Shown here: piece by piece, positions 23,600 through 38,900 of the stretch
Numbering within the stretch: position 1 is the first letter of the stretch
Layout: the number at the start of each line of letters is the position of its first letter
NCBI GenBank assembly: GCA_012064415.1
Contig: SSNU01001114.1
Coordinates: forward strand, 62,001 to 126,000
Direction: 5' to 3'
From: Gyrodactylus bullatarudis
Taxonomy: Eukaryota; Platyhelminthes; Monogenea; Gyrodactylidea; Gyrodactylidae
Length of the DNA: 64,000 nucleotides
Translations under genes and position numbers: made by a program
Notes under the pieces: generated by a model
Seen by the model: the letters and a program-made list of their open reading frames with translations, nothing else
Databases searched by the model: none
What the model was told of the DNA's origin: nothing

Positions 23600-23913
23600 A
23601 AGTTGAATATTTTTCAACGAACGATCGAATTGAAATATTTTTAATATAATGATTAATTTTTAAACTCGTTATTCTTATTCATTAAACAAATTAAGATAAT
23701 ATAATAATTTAAGTGATTTTTATTGAAACTTGAATGAGACATTCACTTTCTGAAAATCATTTTCATTGAAAATTTTTCAAGGATAAAGTTTAAACTTGAA
23801 AAGACGCGTAGTTAATTGCGATACTAGTAAAACAAAAACGTTTTCCTTGAGAATTTAAAATAATAGTTCATATATTGAATGCACATTTTGATTTACTATC
23901 GAATTAATTGAAA
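23600..23913. promoter_or_regulatory. Region between acid phosphatase 3 and calcineurin A
   Basis: About 314 bp holds both the 3' end of phosphatase 3 and everything upstream of the calcineurin ATG. It contains a possible ATTAAA poly(A) signal near 23682 and no clear promoter motif. A non-coding first exon of calcineurin could lie here. Confidence 0.4.
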
Positions 23914-26900
23914 ATGGACAAACCAAAGGATAGACCTCCCACTAAAAATCGCATCATTGAGAGTAAGCTAAAACATCTACCTATTATGACTTTAATTCTT
24001 CTTTGCTTGCATGCGTCTAAAACCATTTGTCAGTAATTTATAAAATGTTAAATTATTACATAAACATTTTAGCTGTGCCAGCACCACTGAGGGAATTAAT
24101 GACAACTGAACAGCTTTTTGATAGTGATGATAAACTAAAAATTAGTGATTTACGCGTTCATCTGGTACGCGAAGGACGTCTCACAGAAGAATGTGCTCTC
24201 AAGATTATTCACAAGGCCAAGGAAATTTTATCTAAAGAGGATAATTTACTCAAATTAGACGCACCCATGACTGGTGAGTATTTTACTCTTAATTTTCCTA
24301 CCCTTTTCGACTTGATTTGTTTTTTTGAATTTTTCTAATTCAATGAATCTTGCCTGTGGCATCCGTCTATTATAGAAATTTACTCAAACTTCCCATTGTT
24401 AATGAAATGATCCTGGTGCATGGGTTATCATTCCTCAAGAATCTTTTTTCCTATCCTACTTTTGTGAGAATGAAGAGAAGATCGACTTTCTAAAGCAAAG
24501 ATATTTCATTATTCTTTGTCATTACTTTATCGAAAGGAGAAAAATCGACTGAAAAAAAATCTAACTCACTCAGGAAATATCTATACAATTTTCCTTTCTC
24601 TTTCTCGTACTCTCTGAATGATTATGATTTTTGTTATATTTTTGTCGTCATCATTTTTGTTGAGGATGAGATGGATTGAATCCTTGAAATTATTCTCATC
24701 GTTTTTTTTCTATTTTTATCAAATTTTAATAATAGCCTCCAAGTTTTCACTTTTTCCTCTTTTATTTTTCCACCCAGATCCACTCAAAGAATGATCTTTC
24801 TTCCTAGTCTATGGTTGACTCTACTCTTTACTCCATGGCATACCTGCACGCCTTCATTGGTCATGTCAAAATTACTTTATAGTCTGTTAAGCAATCGGGT
24901 CCTTATTTCCAAAACAAACTATATACCTTTTACAGTTCTATATAAACTTTGTGCATTTCAATGAAGTATAGTAAAATAAAAAGTATTCATTACTAGGAAT
25001 TGGCTCAAAAGAAGTTTTTTTACAAATTAACCTTGTGGCTTGAAAGAGAAATTTCTTCCAATCTTGTCATACTCTTTGATTTTTAATAATTCCATTTTAG
25101 TACAAACTTGCATCCACAGGACAGCAAAATTTAATAATTTCTATTAATTTGTAAAAAAACTTCTTTTGCTCAAGTTGGACCCAAATTTTTCCGTTTTTAA
25201 CTGCACCAACTCAAAGTAATGAATACTTTTTGTTTTACTATACCTGATTTCAAATGCAGCAACTGTAAAAGGTATAGATCTTGAAATTGAATTCTATGTT
25301 TGTCATTCTGTTGCAGTTTTTAAATTAGAAGATTTTTCCGTGAATTTTTCTACTTGTATGACTAAAAGATTCAAGCCTTTAAATACGAATTTTCTAATAA
25401 AATCAAAGTAAACTACATGATCTTTTTTCTGATTAAATTAGCGTAATTTTTCGATTTATTGGAAAATGGGTATTGGAATAAATTTGGATTTAGAAAATAA
25501 ACTCAAATGAATTAGATCTGGACGTAAAACATTTCTCGTTTGTCCCCGATCTTATTTCTATTTGACTCTGATGTCTGTAAAAGAGAACTATAAATGAAAC
25601 AGGTATTTTTATAGCAAATCAATAGACAACTGTAAATTTTTTCAAGTTACCTTGACAAATTCTCAATCAAATCTTATCTTAACCCCGATCAAAATAGAGT
25701 TTACTGGCGCCTTTTGAGAAATAATGAGATTTAATCTTTACATCTGAGTACACACCAATTGGCACCAAACGAACTCAATTGGCAAAGTGAATAACAGCCA
25801 TCTTTTGAGTTGTCTCTCAGCTAATTCCCTATATATATAGTAGCATCAATAACAATGTATTGATTGGAAAGAAGACTTGAAATTAAGCCGAAATAAAGGG
25901 GAAATATTGAAAATTTTACACAATTTGTCTTTTGGCCCCAGTTTAGGACATTGAAATGACTGTTAGGCTCATATTAGAATTAATATGAAGATGAGAATTT
26001 ACAATTTTTACACTAATTTCAATATTTTATGGTCAGAAAGACTCTTATCTCTTAGTGATTTGAGTCGATAAATTATTGGAATTAAGAAAACAACCAATCT
26101 GACGAAAATTAAGCATTTGATTTTGAAAATTTCAAGCAATTGTATACTGAAATTTCGGGTCAAAATTTGAAAAGTTTAGTGCCATCTTTTTTGGAATAGA
26201 GATTTATATTTGTATAAACAGAATGGATTAAGTCAATCCGATTTACAAAGAAATAATAAACATAATGATGATCTGAGTTAGTCGAAATAGTTTTTAAAAA
26301 TGTCATGAGTTTCTGGGATAAGGGAGTATAGGTAGGCGCAAGTGAGTTTTATCTTGAAGGAAGGGATATTTCTGATGACGAGTTTAAATCTGGTCTGAAG
26401 GGTGATGATATTACCAAGTAGTATGGAATATTTGCGATTATTCCTAGTGTTGGTATTAGAGCGTTCATTGGGCTCGATGAAATTGTTGTAGAGAATTAGG
26501 GAGGCTGATATTCTCCTGAGCCAAATAGGGTACAAGGATGATAGGTGTAGGCAATTTTTATAGCTGATTGGGCCATAGCAAGAACTAAGGAATCTAAATT
26601 GAATCCTTTCGATTTTTGAGGTTGATTGTTGGGATAATCCAATAATTAGGGCGGCTGCATAGTCAAATTTAGATAAAATAAAACTTTTATAGACAATGAG
26701 TTTCAGCTCAGAGCTGTTTATGAATCTCGTTACAAGGTAAGTTGAAAATCTTAGAGTTTTAATTAACTCATTTACATGAGGCTTAATTGATAGTTTATGG
26801 TCATAGTACAGACCAAGGTCCTTTATTTTGCAGACAACTAGAGAGGATAAATCTGAATCAAGTTCAGTGTTGATTGGACTGGATTTAAGAATCATAATAC

Positions 26901-29900
26901 GAGTTTTAGACCGGTTTAATTGGAGTCCGATCTTTTCTAATGAGGTGTCAATATAGTTGATTTCTTCATGGATTAGTTTGTTAGAATAGTTTGGAATGAG
27001 TATTTTGAGATCGTCTGCGTACTTGAAATAAAAAATTTCTGGAGAGGAGGGCTTGATTTTTGAGAATACCAGATTGAAAAGTAATGGGCCCATAATTGAT
27101 CCCTGGGGGACTCCAGAGGTAATGTTTATGTGATTCGAATTGCATTGATTGTAGTGGATGTTTTGAGAACGAGATGAAAGAAAATTTATGATCCAGTTTA
27201 TTAAGTAGGGGTTGATATTGCATTCAATTAGCGATTCTTTGATGACCTTGAAAGGAAGTTTGTCAAAGGCTTTAGCAATGTCGAGAAAGATAACTATAGA
27301 TGGGATATTCCTGTAAATCACATCATTAGCTTTGTTGAAGAATGAGATTAGGTTGGTCGAGGTGCTACGATCTTTTTGGAATCCATGTTGTAAGGGGGCC
27401 ATGGTTTTGATATTAACACTTTGAGCGAGCAGGTGGTGAGATATAGAGTCGACTAGTCCAAGGAATATTGGAAGGTTGGAAATGGGTCGATAATCTGATT
27501 CCACTTGGGGATTTAGACATTTTGGTATTGGGGTTATCTTTATACTTGTCCATTCAAAAGGGATGAAGTTGTTATGTAAGGCTGTCGTAAGGAATGTGGC
27601 CATTTTCTCAAAAAAGCAGCTAGGGAGAGAAAGTAGGAGCTCATTTGAGTTAAAAAAGATGTCTTTTCGTTTTTTGGAATTGGAATTGAGTAGCAGATCA
27701 ATGATGAGTTCCATTGAGATGGTTGGAGGCGTAATCGAGTTTGTTCAAGAAGAATTTAGATTTCCTAATTTTGCCACATCTGTAGATGCTTCGATAATGA
27801 AATGGTTTTATTGAAATTACCAAGCTGATCAAAAATTGCATAAAATCTCTGAAATCAACAAAAATTCTGAGCTCAAATTTTGAAAATTTAAAAAAATTTC
27901 CCTATTTCTGTCAGATTAATTGCTTATCCTAACAACTTATATAGTCTCATTTTATTATAAAATAAAGGGATTCCAGATGAACATCTGTTTGTTCATTATT
28001 GATAAACAAAAACTCACATTTTCCCTAAAATCGTCAAAATATACCTTATTGCCTTGAAAATTTCTCTCAGCATGTGAAAAAAGACTCAATTCTTTACTAT
28101 ATTGCCTATTTTTATTTGAAATGTTGCCACAATCATTTCAAAATTTTAATCAAGTCATCCCCCATAGTAAAATTCATTGAAGAATCTTGGCGCATGTTCA
28201 AAATTTTCAATCGAGATTTTTTATATCAGAGAAAACTCGAAAACATGTTACTGGATTTTTCCAGGGTGCACTCACAATATATTTAATATTAATTTGACGC
28301 GAAAATCTGATTTAAAAAGATCAATAATTCAAAATTGATCATTACTCTTATACGCTTCTCTATCCTGATCTTCATTAGTAATGGAAACCAGATTGATTTC
28401 GTTAAAATTTTTCAGATTAGCAAACGCCAATTTAAAAGATATTCATAGACAAGATTACTTTCTCAATTTTGAATATATTACAAAACACCAGATATCAAAA
28501 TTTTATTATATATTGTACAGTAATTACCTTTCATTTCGATTTTTTCTATTATTATTCCTTTTTCAATAAAGAATCATTTTCTAACAAAAAAAAAAAAAAA
28601 CTCATTGAAAAATAATGGCGTAAACTTGAAAACTTGACATCCTTAATTGAAATTATGCATACCTAAATAAAATTCAAGACTAGAGGTTTTATAGGAATTA
28701 TTTCTTCTCCTCTTCTTTTATTCAAAATGAAAGCATAAATTCGAAAAGTTGAAAAATTATGTCCTACCCTGGAGATGTATTATATCTCTGGTCATAAGCT
28801 GCCTTATTTCTTGGAAAATGTTTGTTGCTGACTGCTAGTCATGCTGGTTAGTAGAATGACTAATTTAAGGTGAATAAAAGCTTTTATTTTCGTCGGTTAT
28901 CATCAGAACTTACACCGACACGTAATATTTATACATAATTATCAATAAATAAAATACACTGCTCAATTCTGACCAATCGCTTTCATTCTCATTCGATTTG
29001 CCAATGGGATTGAGGTTTGTTCCTCATGTATTAGGTTTTAAGTAATCGTGTTTGGTCTTGTTGTTGCTGGGGCGATATTGATGCGTTTCTTTTCCTTGAT
29101 GGGGTGGATGTTTCTGGTAGTGAAAAGAAACGAGTTCTAGCCATTCCTGTGTCTGTGTGCTGGTTGTCATTCTGGGGGACCATGGTTGCTGGGATGAGTG
29201 CTTCGTCACAACTGTTTTGGGATTGTCTATCAACTAATGTTGAGGTTGGAGTTTTTGTTACCCGGGCAGTTGTGGGGGCAGAATTTGTGTTATTGTCTCT
29301 CTGTGATGTTGGGCTTGGCAGTTGAAAAATTATGTCCTACCCTGGGTATGTATTATATGTTTGTGGGGCAGTGTCTTGTCTGAGTTGGAATTTTCTCAAT
29401 TGATTGAAAACATTTTTTCCCCAGAATGTACACTGTGTGTGTACATTTGTTTAATTCCTCTTCTTCTCTTAAAAAAATTTAAAAATTTAATTTCCCCATC
29501 ATTAGAATGGGGATTCCTTTTGTAAAATCCTATTGATTTGTACTAACTTTTTTCCTTTTGCAAGAATTTCATATCCATAATCTCTCTTTCTCTGTGTTAT
29601 CCTCAATTATACACACACACACTCACAGACACAAATTGTGTATTAGTTTATTTGTCAGCTTCTCTGGTAGAATAATAATTTATTTGATAATAAAGCTGAG
29701 AGAGTATGGATAAAATAAAAAGAGGTACAGCTGTAATAATAATACATAAAGATACATTTTGGGATAGATTACAGAAGAGAGAGAGGGAAAGTGACCTGTT
29801 TCTCTATCTCTCTCTCAAACATATAACAGAGTTTATTTGTGAATACTATATAGTTACGAATAAGTAATTCACGTAGTTCTTCAAACACGTCCGAAAATCC

Positions 29901-32900
29901 ACTTAAATTCATAATTTAGAAAAATTGGAGGAAAATATATTTAAACCAAATGTACATTTCTTGAAGTATCATTAGTGGTAATTCTTCAAAAATGATATAA
30001 GTTAAAAGTTCATTCAAAATAATAATTTACAAATCATGAAAGAAATAGTAAAAGTCAAAGAAAATAAGAATAAAATGCAAGCTGAAAAAAGACCAAAACT
30101 CTCCAATAAATAGCAACAGTGGAGAGAAAAGGGAAAAAGCTTACATTGGCCAAGGTAATTGAAGATTATAGGAATAGTTTTTTTGAACACATAGATTAGG
30201 TTTATATAGGTTAATAAGAAATTTTTCTTTCACCCATACATCTATGCTGTCGTCATTGGGGTTTTTGTATAAAACGGAAAAATTAGAAACTGAAGCTGTA
30301 TGATCTTCTTGTCTAAGGTGCCTAGTAACCGCAGTATCCTTCTTCAGATGATCCTCCGCTCTGGTAGATAATTTCCTAATAGTTCTACCTATATATGAGG
30401 CTCCACAATCACATTGGAATTTGTAAACTAATAGAGTTTTCTCCTCTGGCTTCAGCAAATCCTTATGAATCAAACTAAATAATCTCTGAGTTTTAAATAC
30501 AATTTTCAATTGTATGTTATTATAATGTTGATTGATGAGATCATTTAGCCTTCTTCTAATATCATTACTGAACCCATCACCTTTGAAGTTGAGCTTCATA
30601 AAAATAGTTGTTTTCTCCAATTCATCTGTTTCGACAAGCTCATTTCTATCCATAGATACATTCATGAATTTGTCAACAAATTTACCGGGATAACCATTTT
30701 CCTTCAGACTTAACTTCACGTTCTCTATTTCGTTAGACCATTCCTCAGGGCTTGCTATCTTTCTTATCCTCTTACTTGGACCAATTACTAAGCCAACTTT
30801 ATGAGAGATAGGACTGAAACTGGCATAATGTAGATAGTTCCCGGTGTCAGTCTTCTTATAAATATTTTTCAGAATTGATCCATCTTCTCTTCTAGTCAAT
30901 TTGACATCTAAGAAACTCAAGATACCATTAGATTCTCTTTCCATAGTGAAAAATATATTCGGATGAAACGAATTCATCTTGGAGAAAAAATCATCTACTG
31001 ATACGTTAGGTTTCATTAAAATAAAAGTGTCGTCAACATATCTGATGTAAACATCAGTGTAAGAATTGATTGTTTCAGAAATTTTATTTAATTCTAACCA
31101 ACCTAGAAAGATGTCTGCTAAAAGAGGACTAAGAGGTGAACCTCTTAGTATAAACTATATAGTTGTATAGAAAAATTAGTCATAGTCACAAGGCCTTGAA
31201 AGAGGAATAAAACAAAATCTTTGTTTCAAGTATTAATTGAAATTAATTATCTTGCCTATTTTTTAAGTTGAAAAAGAATCTAATTTTGAACTATGCGGCA
31301 AAAGTTTATCAATGAATTTTCACTACTACTCATAGTTATAATTGTATAAATCTCCCTCAATGAAAATCGTTTTTGAATATTTAAGGTTCTTCCATTGATT
31401 CTAATGAGTAAATAGCCGATCTGTTTCTCGATTTTCCAAAATCAATGCATTCTCTCTTTCTCTGGCTCTCCCGAATAAAATTTAGACAAGTGTATGAATG
31501 CGTGTGATTTTTGTTCCATTGTTTATCTGAATCAGATCAACATGATGATGGTGATGATAATTTTCCAATTATTCTAATTAATAGTTTCAATTTTGACATT
31601 TATCGTGATCACTTTATATATATATTATATATTTATATTCGTGTATCCACTCTCCAATTTCTAAATCCAAATGTTGATCTTTTCATCGTTAACAACAAAA
31701 AAATCATTCATCATAATTTGGTCTTTTCCTTTTAAATTTGAGTGTAAACAATTTTCCCTAGATTATTTACAATAAATCAATCAACTCTCTAATAGCATTC
31801 TCTCTCCCTATAAATACAGTACTGAATATATCATACATATTGTATTATTTCTATACAACTAGTTTTTCTTTGGCCAACTTCAATATTTTCTTGTGTATAT
31901 CAAGTAAATTGATTAAAAAACAACTACTTCTGTATATATATTTACACTTTTTTTGTTTTTATAAACATTTTTAGATACTTAATTGTTGAAGATCATCAAT
32001 AACTTGAGCCCATTCGATAGGAACTCTATTAACTTGCCGAATTTTTTCAAAAAAATTAAACCTATTTTCAAGTAAATTTCAAGTATAAAATCGTCCAACC
32101 TCTATCTGCTAAAGTTTGGATCAAAAAATGACACAATTTTTATCGATAGCTCCTGAACTTAAAATAATCGCGTTAAAATAAATGTAGATTTGTAAGAAAC
32201 CAGGTGATAGAAACAAAAAACTGAATGCGAGTTATGAAAATAAATTCTCAGAGACTTAAGGGGTTAAATCTTACAAATAATAAATGTAACTTCAGATTCT
32301 TCTGAATCATTCCAATGGGAGAACCTTGAAATAACTCGAAATCAAAATTCTTTTCTTTGTATAGATTATTATCATCTGTTTCCAAAACAGCTAGAATTTT
32401 AGCTTGACGTGAAATGACCAAATCTTCTATTTTCTTTAAATACAAAAGATCGACCTACTACTTAATTGTTATTTAGGTTTTTACCTCTACGGAGACTCAG
32501 CGTGTATCTAATTTAAAAGCTAGTTGTAAAGAAACAATCCAAATATGTCTGCGCTTTGTCTCTATTGAGACTCTCCAGCATACCATAGCCGAGAACCAAA
32601 GTCATGAGCATTGAAAGCCATATTTCTTTACAAATTAGTTGTGGGAAATGTGACTTTTCCACACCAAATTAGAGGTAATCAAAGACAAATAGTCACCAAG
32701 AAAAATTTCTTAATTTTACAATCTCATAAATTATAAAAAGAAAAAATATTTAGAAAAAGATCAATTTTTATGAAAATTGTTGCATATTTCAAATCTCAAA
32801 GTAGCGCCAAAATCCCAAAGTGAGAGATTGAACAAAAGTTGATTTTTAAGATCACGATTTAACCAATCGAAATAATTTCTTGATGAAAATATAACTGAGA

Positions 32901-35900
32901 ATTTTCATACTGGGTAGAAAAAGTTGTGAAACTTTCGAGTAGACCCGAAACAAAAACTCTTAATTTCCCTGCTGACAGTACAGTGTTAAATCTACATATT
33001 TTTTATCCATTTATTCCCATATGTTGTAGTGCAATGCAAAGTACAAATGTTCATTCATGAACATTTTTTTATCATGGGTAAGGAAAAAGATGGAATACAC
33101 TTATCACTTAGAAATGTAATTTGGTTGAAAAGTATTTTATGGACCTTGGAGGATATTAATTTTACTTTTTTCTCTCCCTCCCCTTTGGAACCTAATTTAA
33201 TGAAGAAGAAAATAAAGAAAACTCTAATTGTAAATGAAAAATTTTGGTATCCGTTTAAATCTAACTGATATAAAGTTGAGAGTTTATGATTCTTACTATA
33301 AACCTATAAATTTTATTCATCAATATTTGAGGTCCACTGTTACGAGTTTTGACATACCAGATCACACAATTTCAAACTTGCCTCTTCTTAATTTATCCCA
33401 TGGACTTTTGAGCTAGGAAGGATAGAAGCTGACTAGAGATCACATTTTAAATTTATTCATGTCTCTTAGCTTGAATATCATTTCTGTGTTCATTTCTACT
33501 TCTTTTCCCATAAGAACTCTTTTCCCGCTAAGCTCTAATGATAAATTTTCAAATGATAAGTCTATCTCATCTAATCGATGTGCGCATCAAGATATTTCGG
33601 CATTCGAGTCACTATTTGTCATGCTCAACTAGAGACATTTATATCTTTTTATTTCACGAGCTATTGCATCAAATTGAGAACTTATACAAAATTACTATTC
33701 ATGTAACTGATCTCTGTGTCTTTGTATTTGAATGATTGAAGACCCCTAGAGTATCTAAAATTAGTCTATATTTTATGTTCATTTGTTAGAAAATATACAC
33801 TTTTCTTATCAGATTAGTTTAAGTCTTGAATCAATCAATGATATTTTTCATGCACACAGCTCATAATTTTTCAACACCTGATTCTTCAGAACATGAATCA
33901 ATTCTTCAACTGCCAACTGAACCTTGGTTCTTTCACATAAAGCTAGTTTACATGAAGATGAGAATTAACTATTTTTACAAAAAACTCAAAATTCTTCTTT
34001 TTTAATAAAATGAAATTAAAAAAACATTTGAATTTCGAAAATGTATTAAATGTCTAAGACGAAGAATTCGAATTCTCCCGTTGAGGTCGAAAGAAACTTG
34101 CTGTTTCCAAGAAAAAGTTCAACCTCTAAATTTTGGATAATTTTCCTTCGTGATAATTTTTAAAAAATCAAATGGTTAGATTACCTATAATAATGACGAA
34201 ATTCTGTGAACTTTTGCAGACGAATTCGAAATCTTCGTCTAACGATCCGAAATATAAGTATTTAACTAGTTTCAATCTTCGAAATCGATAAAAAAATTTG
34301 AAAAAGTGGCAATTTAATGCATTTCTATAATCAGAAAAATGGTCTAATTTTGGTCAAGTTGAATTTTTTGAAATATTTTTAAATTTCCACAACTTATTGG
34401 CTGATTAAAACGTGGAATTTTTGTAAAAATTGTAAATTATTTATCTACATGTTAAATAGCTTTAGGTTCCTAAAATCCATTTACCCTTATTGAATATACT
34501 TATGGAATTGACACTTGTTTATCCGAATTCTGACATCTAGTTGTGAGAAGACAATCTCCATCAAGTTAGATTCACATGGATATAGTAATAACCAGTGACC
34601 ACACTTTGCTAGTAGGTTTAATGTCTAAAAACACTGTAATTTCTACATAGTGCCTATATACTTTTCTCCTATTTTTACAAAACTACAAGATTCTGACAGG
34701 AAATGAGAATTTTAAGCAAGAATGAACTAAATAGATCCCTTACTCCAATTCCCTGGTTAAATCATTAATTTTATAGTGTGCCTATAATTATTTAAATAAA
34801 ATAACCATGGGAACTATAGTTATTAAATTTTTGATCGAAAGGAGTATCTAGTATCACACGAAACCAGCCCATAGCTTTTTCCCTTTGATAACTCTTGATA
34901 GGAAGACCAAATTGGGGTTCTCTTTTGGAGCATTTAAATCAGCAAAATATGATCATTTATATTTCTATGAATTAATCGTAGTCTTTTCACTAAACTGTCT
35001 GATAACCTATATAATTGATCAAGAGTTTTTTGAACCTAAATCATTAAGCCCACTTTCACTACATGAAGAGGAAAAAATCAATTTTCAAGTAAACCACAAA
35101 TTAGTGCCATATTTCCAACTTTGAGTTGAACATTTTTGTTGATTTCACATGAAACCATTTTTCCTATAATGCTCATTTTTATTCAAAATTGTCATTCATC
35201 ATTGAAAAAATTTGGCGCTAATTTATAAATTGTATCCTATAACAAAGCTGAGAAAAGTGGATAATATTGATTTTCTACAGAAACAAGAATATGTAACATG
35301 AATGACATGTATAGATATTTTTTTAAACCATAAATTAACTCATACATTCTTTGACTGTTCCTTCAAGAGATATTCCTTAAAATAATTTTCCAATTGGAAT
35401 TATCTAATTAATCGCCGAAAGTTTTCGATAGATTGACTTAAACTTGATTAGATGTCGTCAAACTTCTTTGAACACATTTCTTTCTCATTTATATTAATAA
35501 ACACATATATTCAGACGACTAAAAATAACCTTGAATATTATAATTTAGTTTTAATTTCAACATTATTTGATATTTTTATTTTTGGTCTACTTGTAAGTAG
35601 TTTAAGCAATTCTTTTTGGTAAATTCGCGATAAACTATAAAAATAATAATCGAAAAGTATCATTTCTTTGATATGAAATGAAAATTTTTAGGTATTAATT
35701 TTTAATTAATAGAAAAAAAGCTTTTATTTCGCAGGATCTCTTTAGATTTTACACCAGCTTGATACCAATCCTGGAGAATTCAACAAACCCCGTATCCTCA
35801 TATTGGTTGAGATTATTAATTTCTCCTCCTCTTTTTATGGGTTGCATTGGACTTTTAACCAATGTCTACACTACTCTGAAGAGAACCCAGAGACATAGAA

Positions 35901-38900
35901 ATTATTAAACTTCCTGTAGAATGTTATTGATTTTCTATAGATAATTACCAAATAAACTTTACACCATCTCAATACTCTTCAAATGTCCTTTATTAACAAC
36001 TACTATTATAATGATAACTATTTGAGTTTTTGATTTCTTTTTGAGTAAAGAATGAGTAAACACCTCTTTCATACATTGCAGTTCCAGGTGTAAGTCCTTC
36101 GATCATCATTGTTCAACTCTCTAGCCTTTAGATTATCATTCTTTTCACATGATTGCACGTGTCTCTATCTAAAGATTAGACTCTAAACTATCTGAGATTT
36201 ATCCATTTGTGAAATGTTTATGCTTGGATAAGATCTGGATTGAGATCTCACATCAGCGAACGAAATAATAACAGTCACTCGGTGTACACTAAAAGTGACA
36301 CTTTTCTTGGTGAACTGATGATACATCACATTTATTGCGTATGTGAAATCAATCTTTTTAATCGTTCACACTCCAATTAAACTGAATTATTCAACATTCC
36401 TAACTTGATCTATTCTTGACTAGCTCACAAGTATTCCTCATCTAGTCGTCGTGATCTTTCTTTTATCGATTGAAAAATAAATTTCCGACAGTATTTTATG
36501 TGGTTGATCTTTCCTATTCTCAGGTGTAATCGAATTTCCTCATTCTGAACTTTGGAAAGTTGAAATTTTTTACTTACCATGAAATTGTAGCTAATAGAGT
36601 CCGAAATTATGCAAAATTATTCAATATTAGCTTGTTATCAGGCATTAATCGGGTTAATTTCATTTACAACTTTGTTAAAATTAATTAATCTCTATAAATT
36701 TTGAGATTACTCTTCTGATTAACTCTAGTGAGATTCTAGGATGAGGATAGATGTTTTTGTGGAAAAACCATGTTAAAGAACTTTTCACAAACACAAAGAG
36801 TTCTACACTGAAAATTTATGTGATTAGACAAAGAGTATTTTTAAGAAAAATCTTATAATCCCCCTTCCCCACCTTCTAGGAGAAATCACACAAAAACATC
36901 TAAAGTACAGTTCAGTTAAAAATATTATTATTATGAAAATTTTAAATTAGTATATGTTTACAATGTCTAACAGTACATGTTCTCTTCAAGTATGATTTCA
37001 TTATTAATATTCTAATGCCACTCATTGCACAGAAGAGGTTTTACTCATATTAGAATGCAATGCGAAGAAACTTTCTAGATGGGCACCTCTAAAAAGTGGC
37101 TTGAATCAATTCTATCAATCTTTCGTGCATTATGCTTACTAAAGTAGGCCAAATTTTTCAACTTTTTCTAGCCTTAATCTCATTTTGAAGATTATCGAAA
37201 ACTAAGCATTTTTTCCTATAAAACCATACGTTTTCGAGTTTGTTCTGGTATACAAAATCTCAATTGAAAATGCCAATTTTTGAACACGCGCCATGATTTT
37301 TTCAATGAATTTTATTATAAGTAAGGACAAAATTGAGGTTTTTGAATAGTTTTTCCATTATAATTATTCTGAATACATTTAGGAATTATTGTAAAAATTT
37401 AGTCTCTTTTCACATGTCGGAAGAAAGTTCCAGGAAATTAGGCAATTTTAATGATTTTAGGAAAAATGGGAATTTTGTATTTCAGAACATGAAAATTTTT
37501 CATTTTGACTTTCAAAAATGTGTTTTTCATGATTGAAACATCAATTTTTGATTAAGGCATAGAAATTGTCCGGGGAAAATAAAATTTTGTATTACCCTAA
37601 TTCTTACCCTAAATAGAACATTCTGTCTCTTTTAGAACCTATCTTTAGCAAATTCCAGAGTAGATATCTTACACATAAAATTCAAAAATGGTTTCCTTTT
37701 AATTCTGGAACAAAAGAGAGATTATTTATTCAAAATAAGATGAAACTTTTGAGCCTTCATTATGAACGAGGAAGGAAAACATTTATATAGCAATGAGATT
37801 CCATTTATCTTATCATGATAATACAAACCTATAATTATGATTATCTTTCCTTAGATAATAATAAAAGAATATTCCCTACTACATATTATTATGGATGATT
37901 TGAAGTCTAACATTAAGACAGTGTTGATCTTGTCAAAAGATCATGAGACGTGTACCATGTGATGGATTTTTCCATTTGTAGGGAAATTTCCAGTAATTTT
38001 GTCTGTCTAAATAGAAACAATCATATGGGTCTCGCTTTTAGCATCAAATTCAATATTTTCACCTTTTCCAATTCTCGTTAATTAGTAAAGGCTTTTTCTT
38101 TCATCTTATTGAAACTGATTATTTGCTACCCAATTGAAATCCTAAACATTGTATCAGAGTATTGATTTTAACTAAAATTATATTTGCTGTGTTGTTACAA
38201 AATCCCTCGGAAATTGTTGAACTGTCGGCAATATCTTTGCGCCAAATCCAAATTTGAAAGATGACCAAAAATATTAAAAATTACCAACTATCTGTTCAGC
38301 TCTTACGCGTTGTTCATACTAGGATATATTAGGACTCCCAAGAAATTTATCCTGAAAATATGGTTTGAGTTTGCTGGATTTCTTCATTCCTAAAATTTCT
38401 TAGAATATCCCGAGATCTTAAAATCTCTGTAAAGATTAATTTAATTCTAATTTGTTATTGTCTGCTTTCAATTCTATTTATTCAAAATTCGAATTAGCTG
38501 ACTGTGAGTAATTACTTACTATAAGATCCTAACTGGATTATTCCATTTCTCTTCTTTATTCTCTTCTTCATAAACTAGATGATTAACAAATTTCTTACAG
38601 ATTTTACTAGGTTTTTTCTCTATTCTAATCGTACATTGCCAAATAGACCAAATATATTATTTTAATCATTGAAATTTATAAAAAATTCTGAGGTTGCTGA
38701 CTGGAAGTCATGCTAGGATTAAGAACGAACGAAGTTATTATTCACCATAATAACTTCGTTCGTTCTTAATCCTAGCATGACTTCCAGTCAGCAACCTCAG
38801 AATATTTTCGAGGAAATCAGGCAACTCATGTCGAACAATTATAAAAAATTATGTACCGAGTTTTATATCCTATTTAAAACTTATTTTATCTATCAAAAAA

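Noticed and set aside
33029..33735. Series of short plus-strand frames (60-79 codons)
   Set aside because: No domain, no consistent splice joining and AT-driven composition; treated as non-coding intron.
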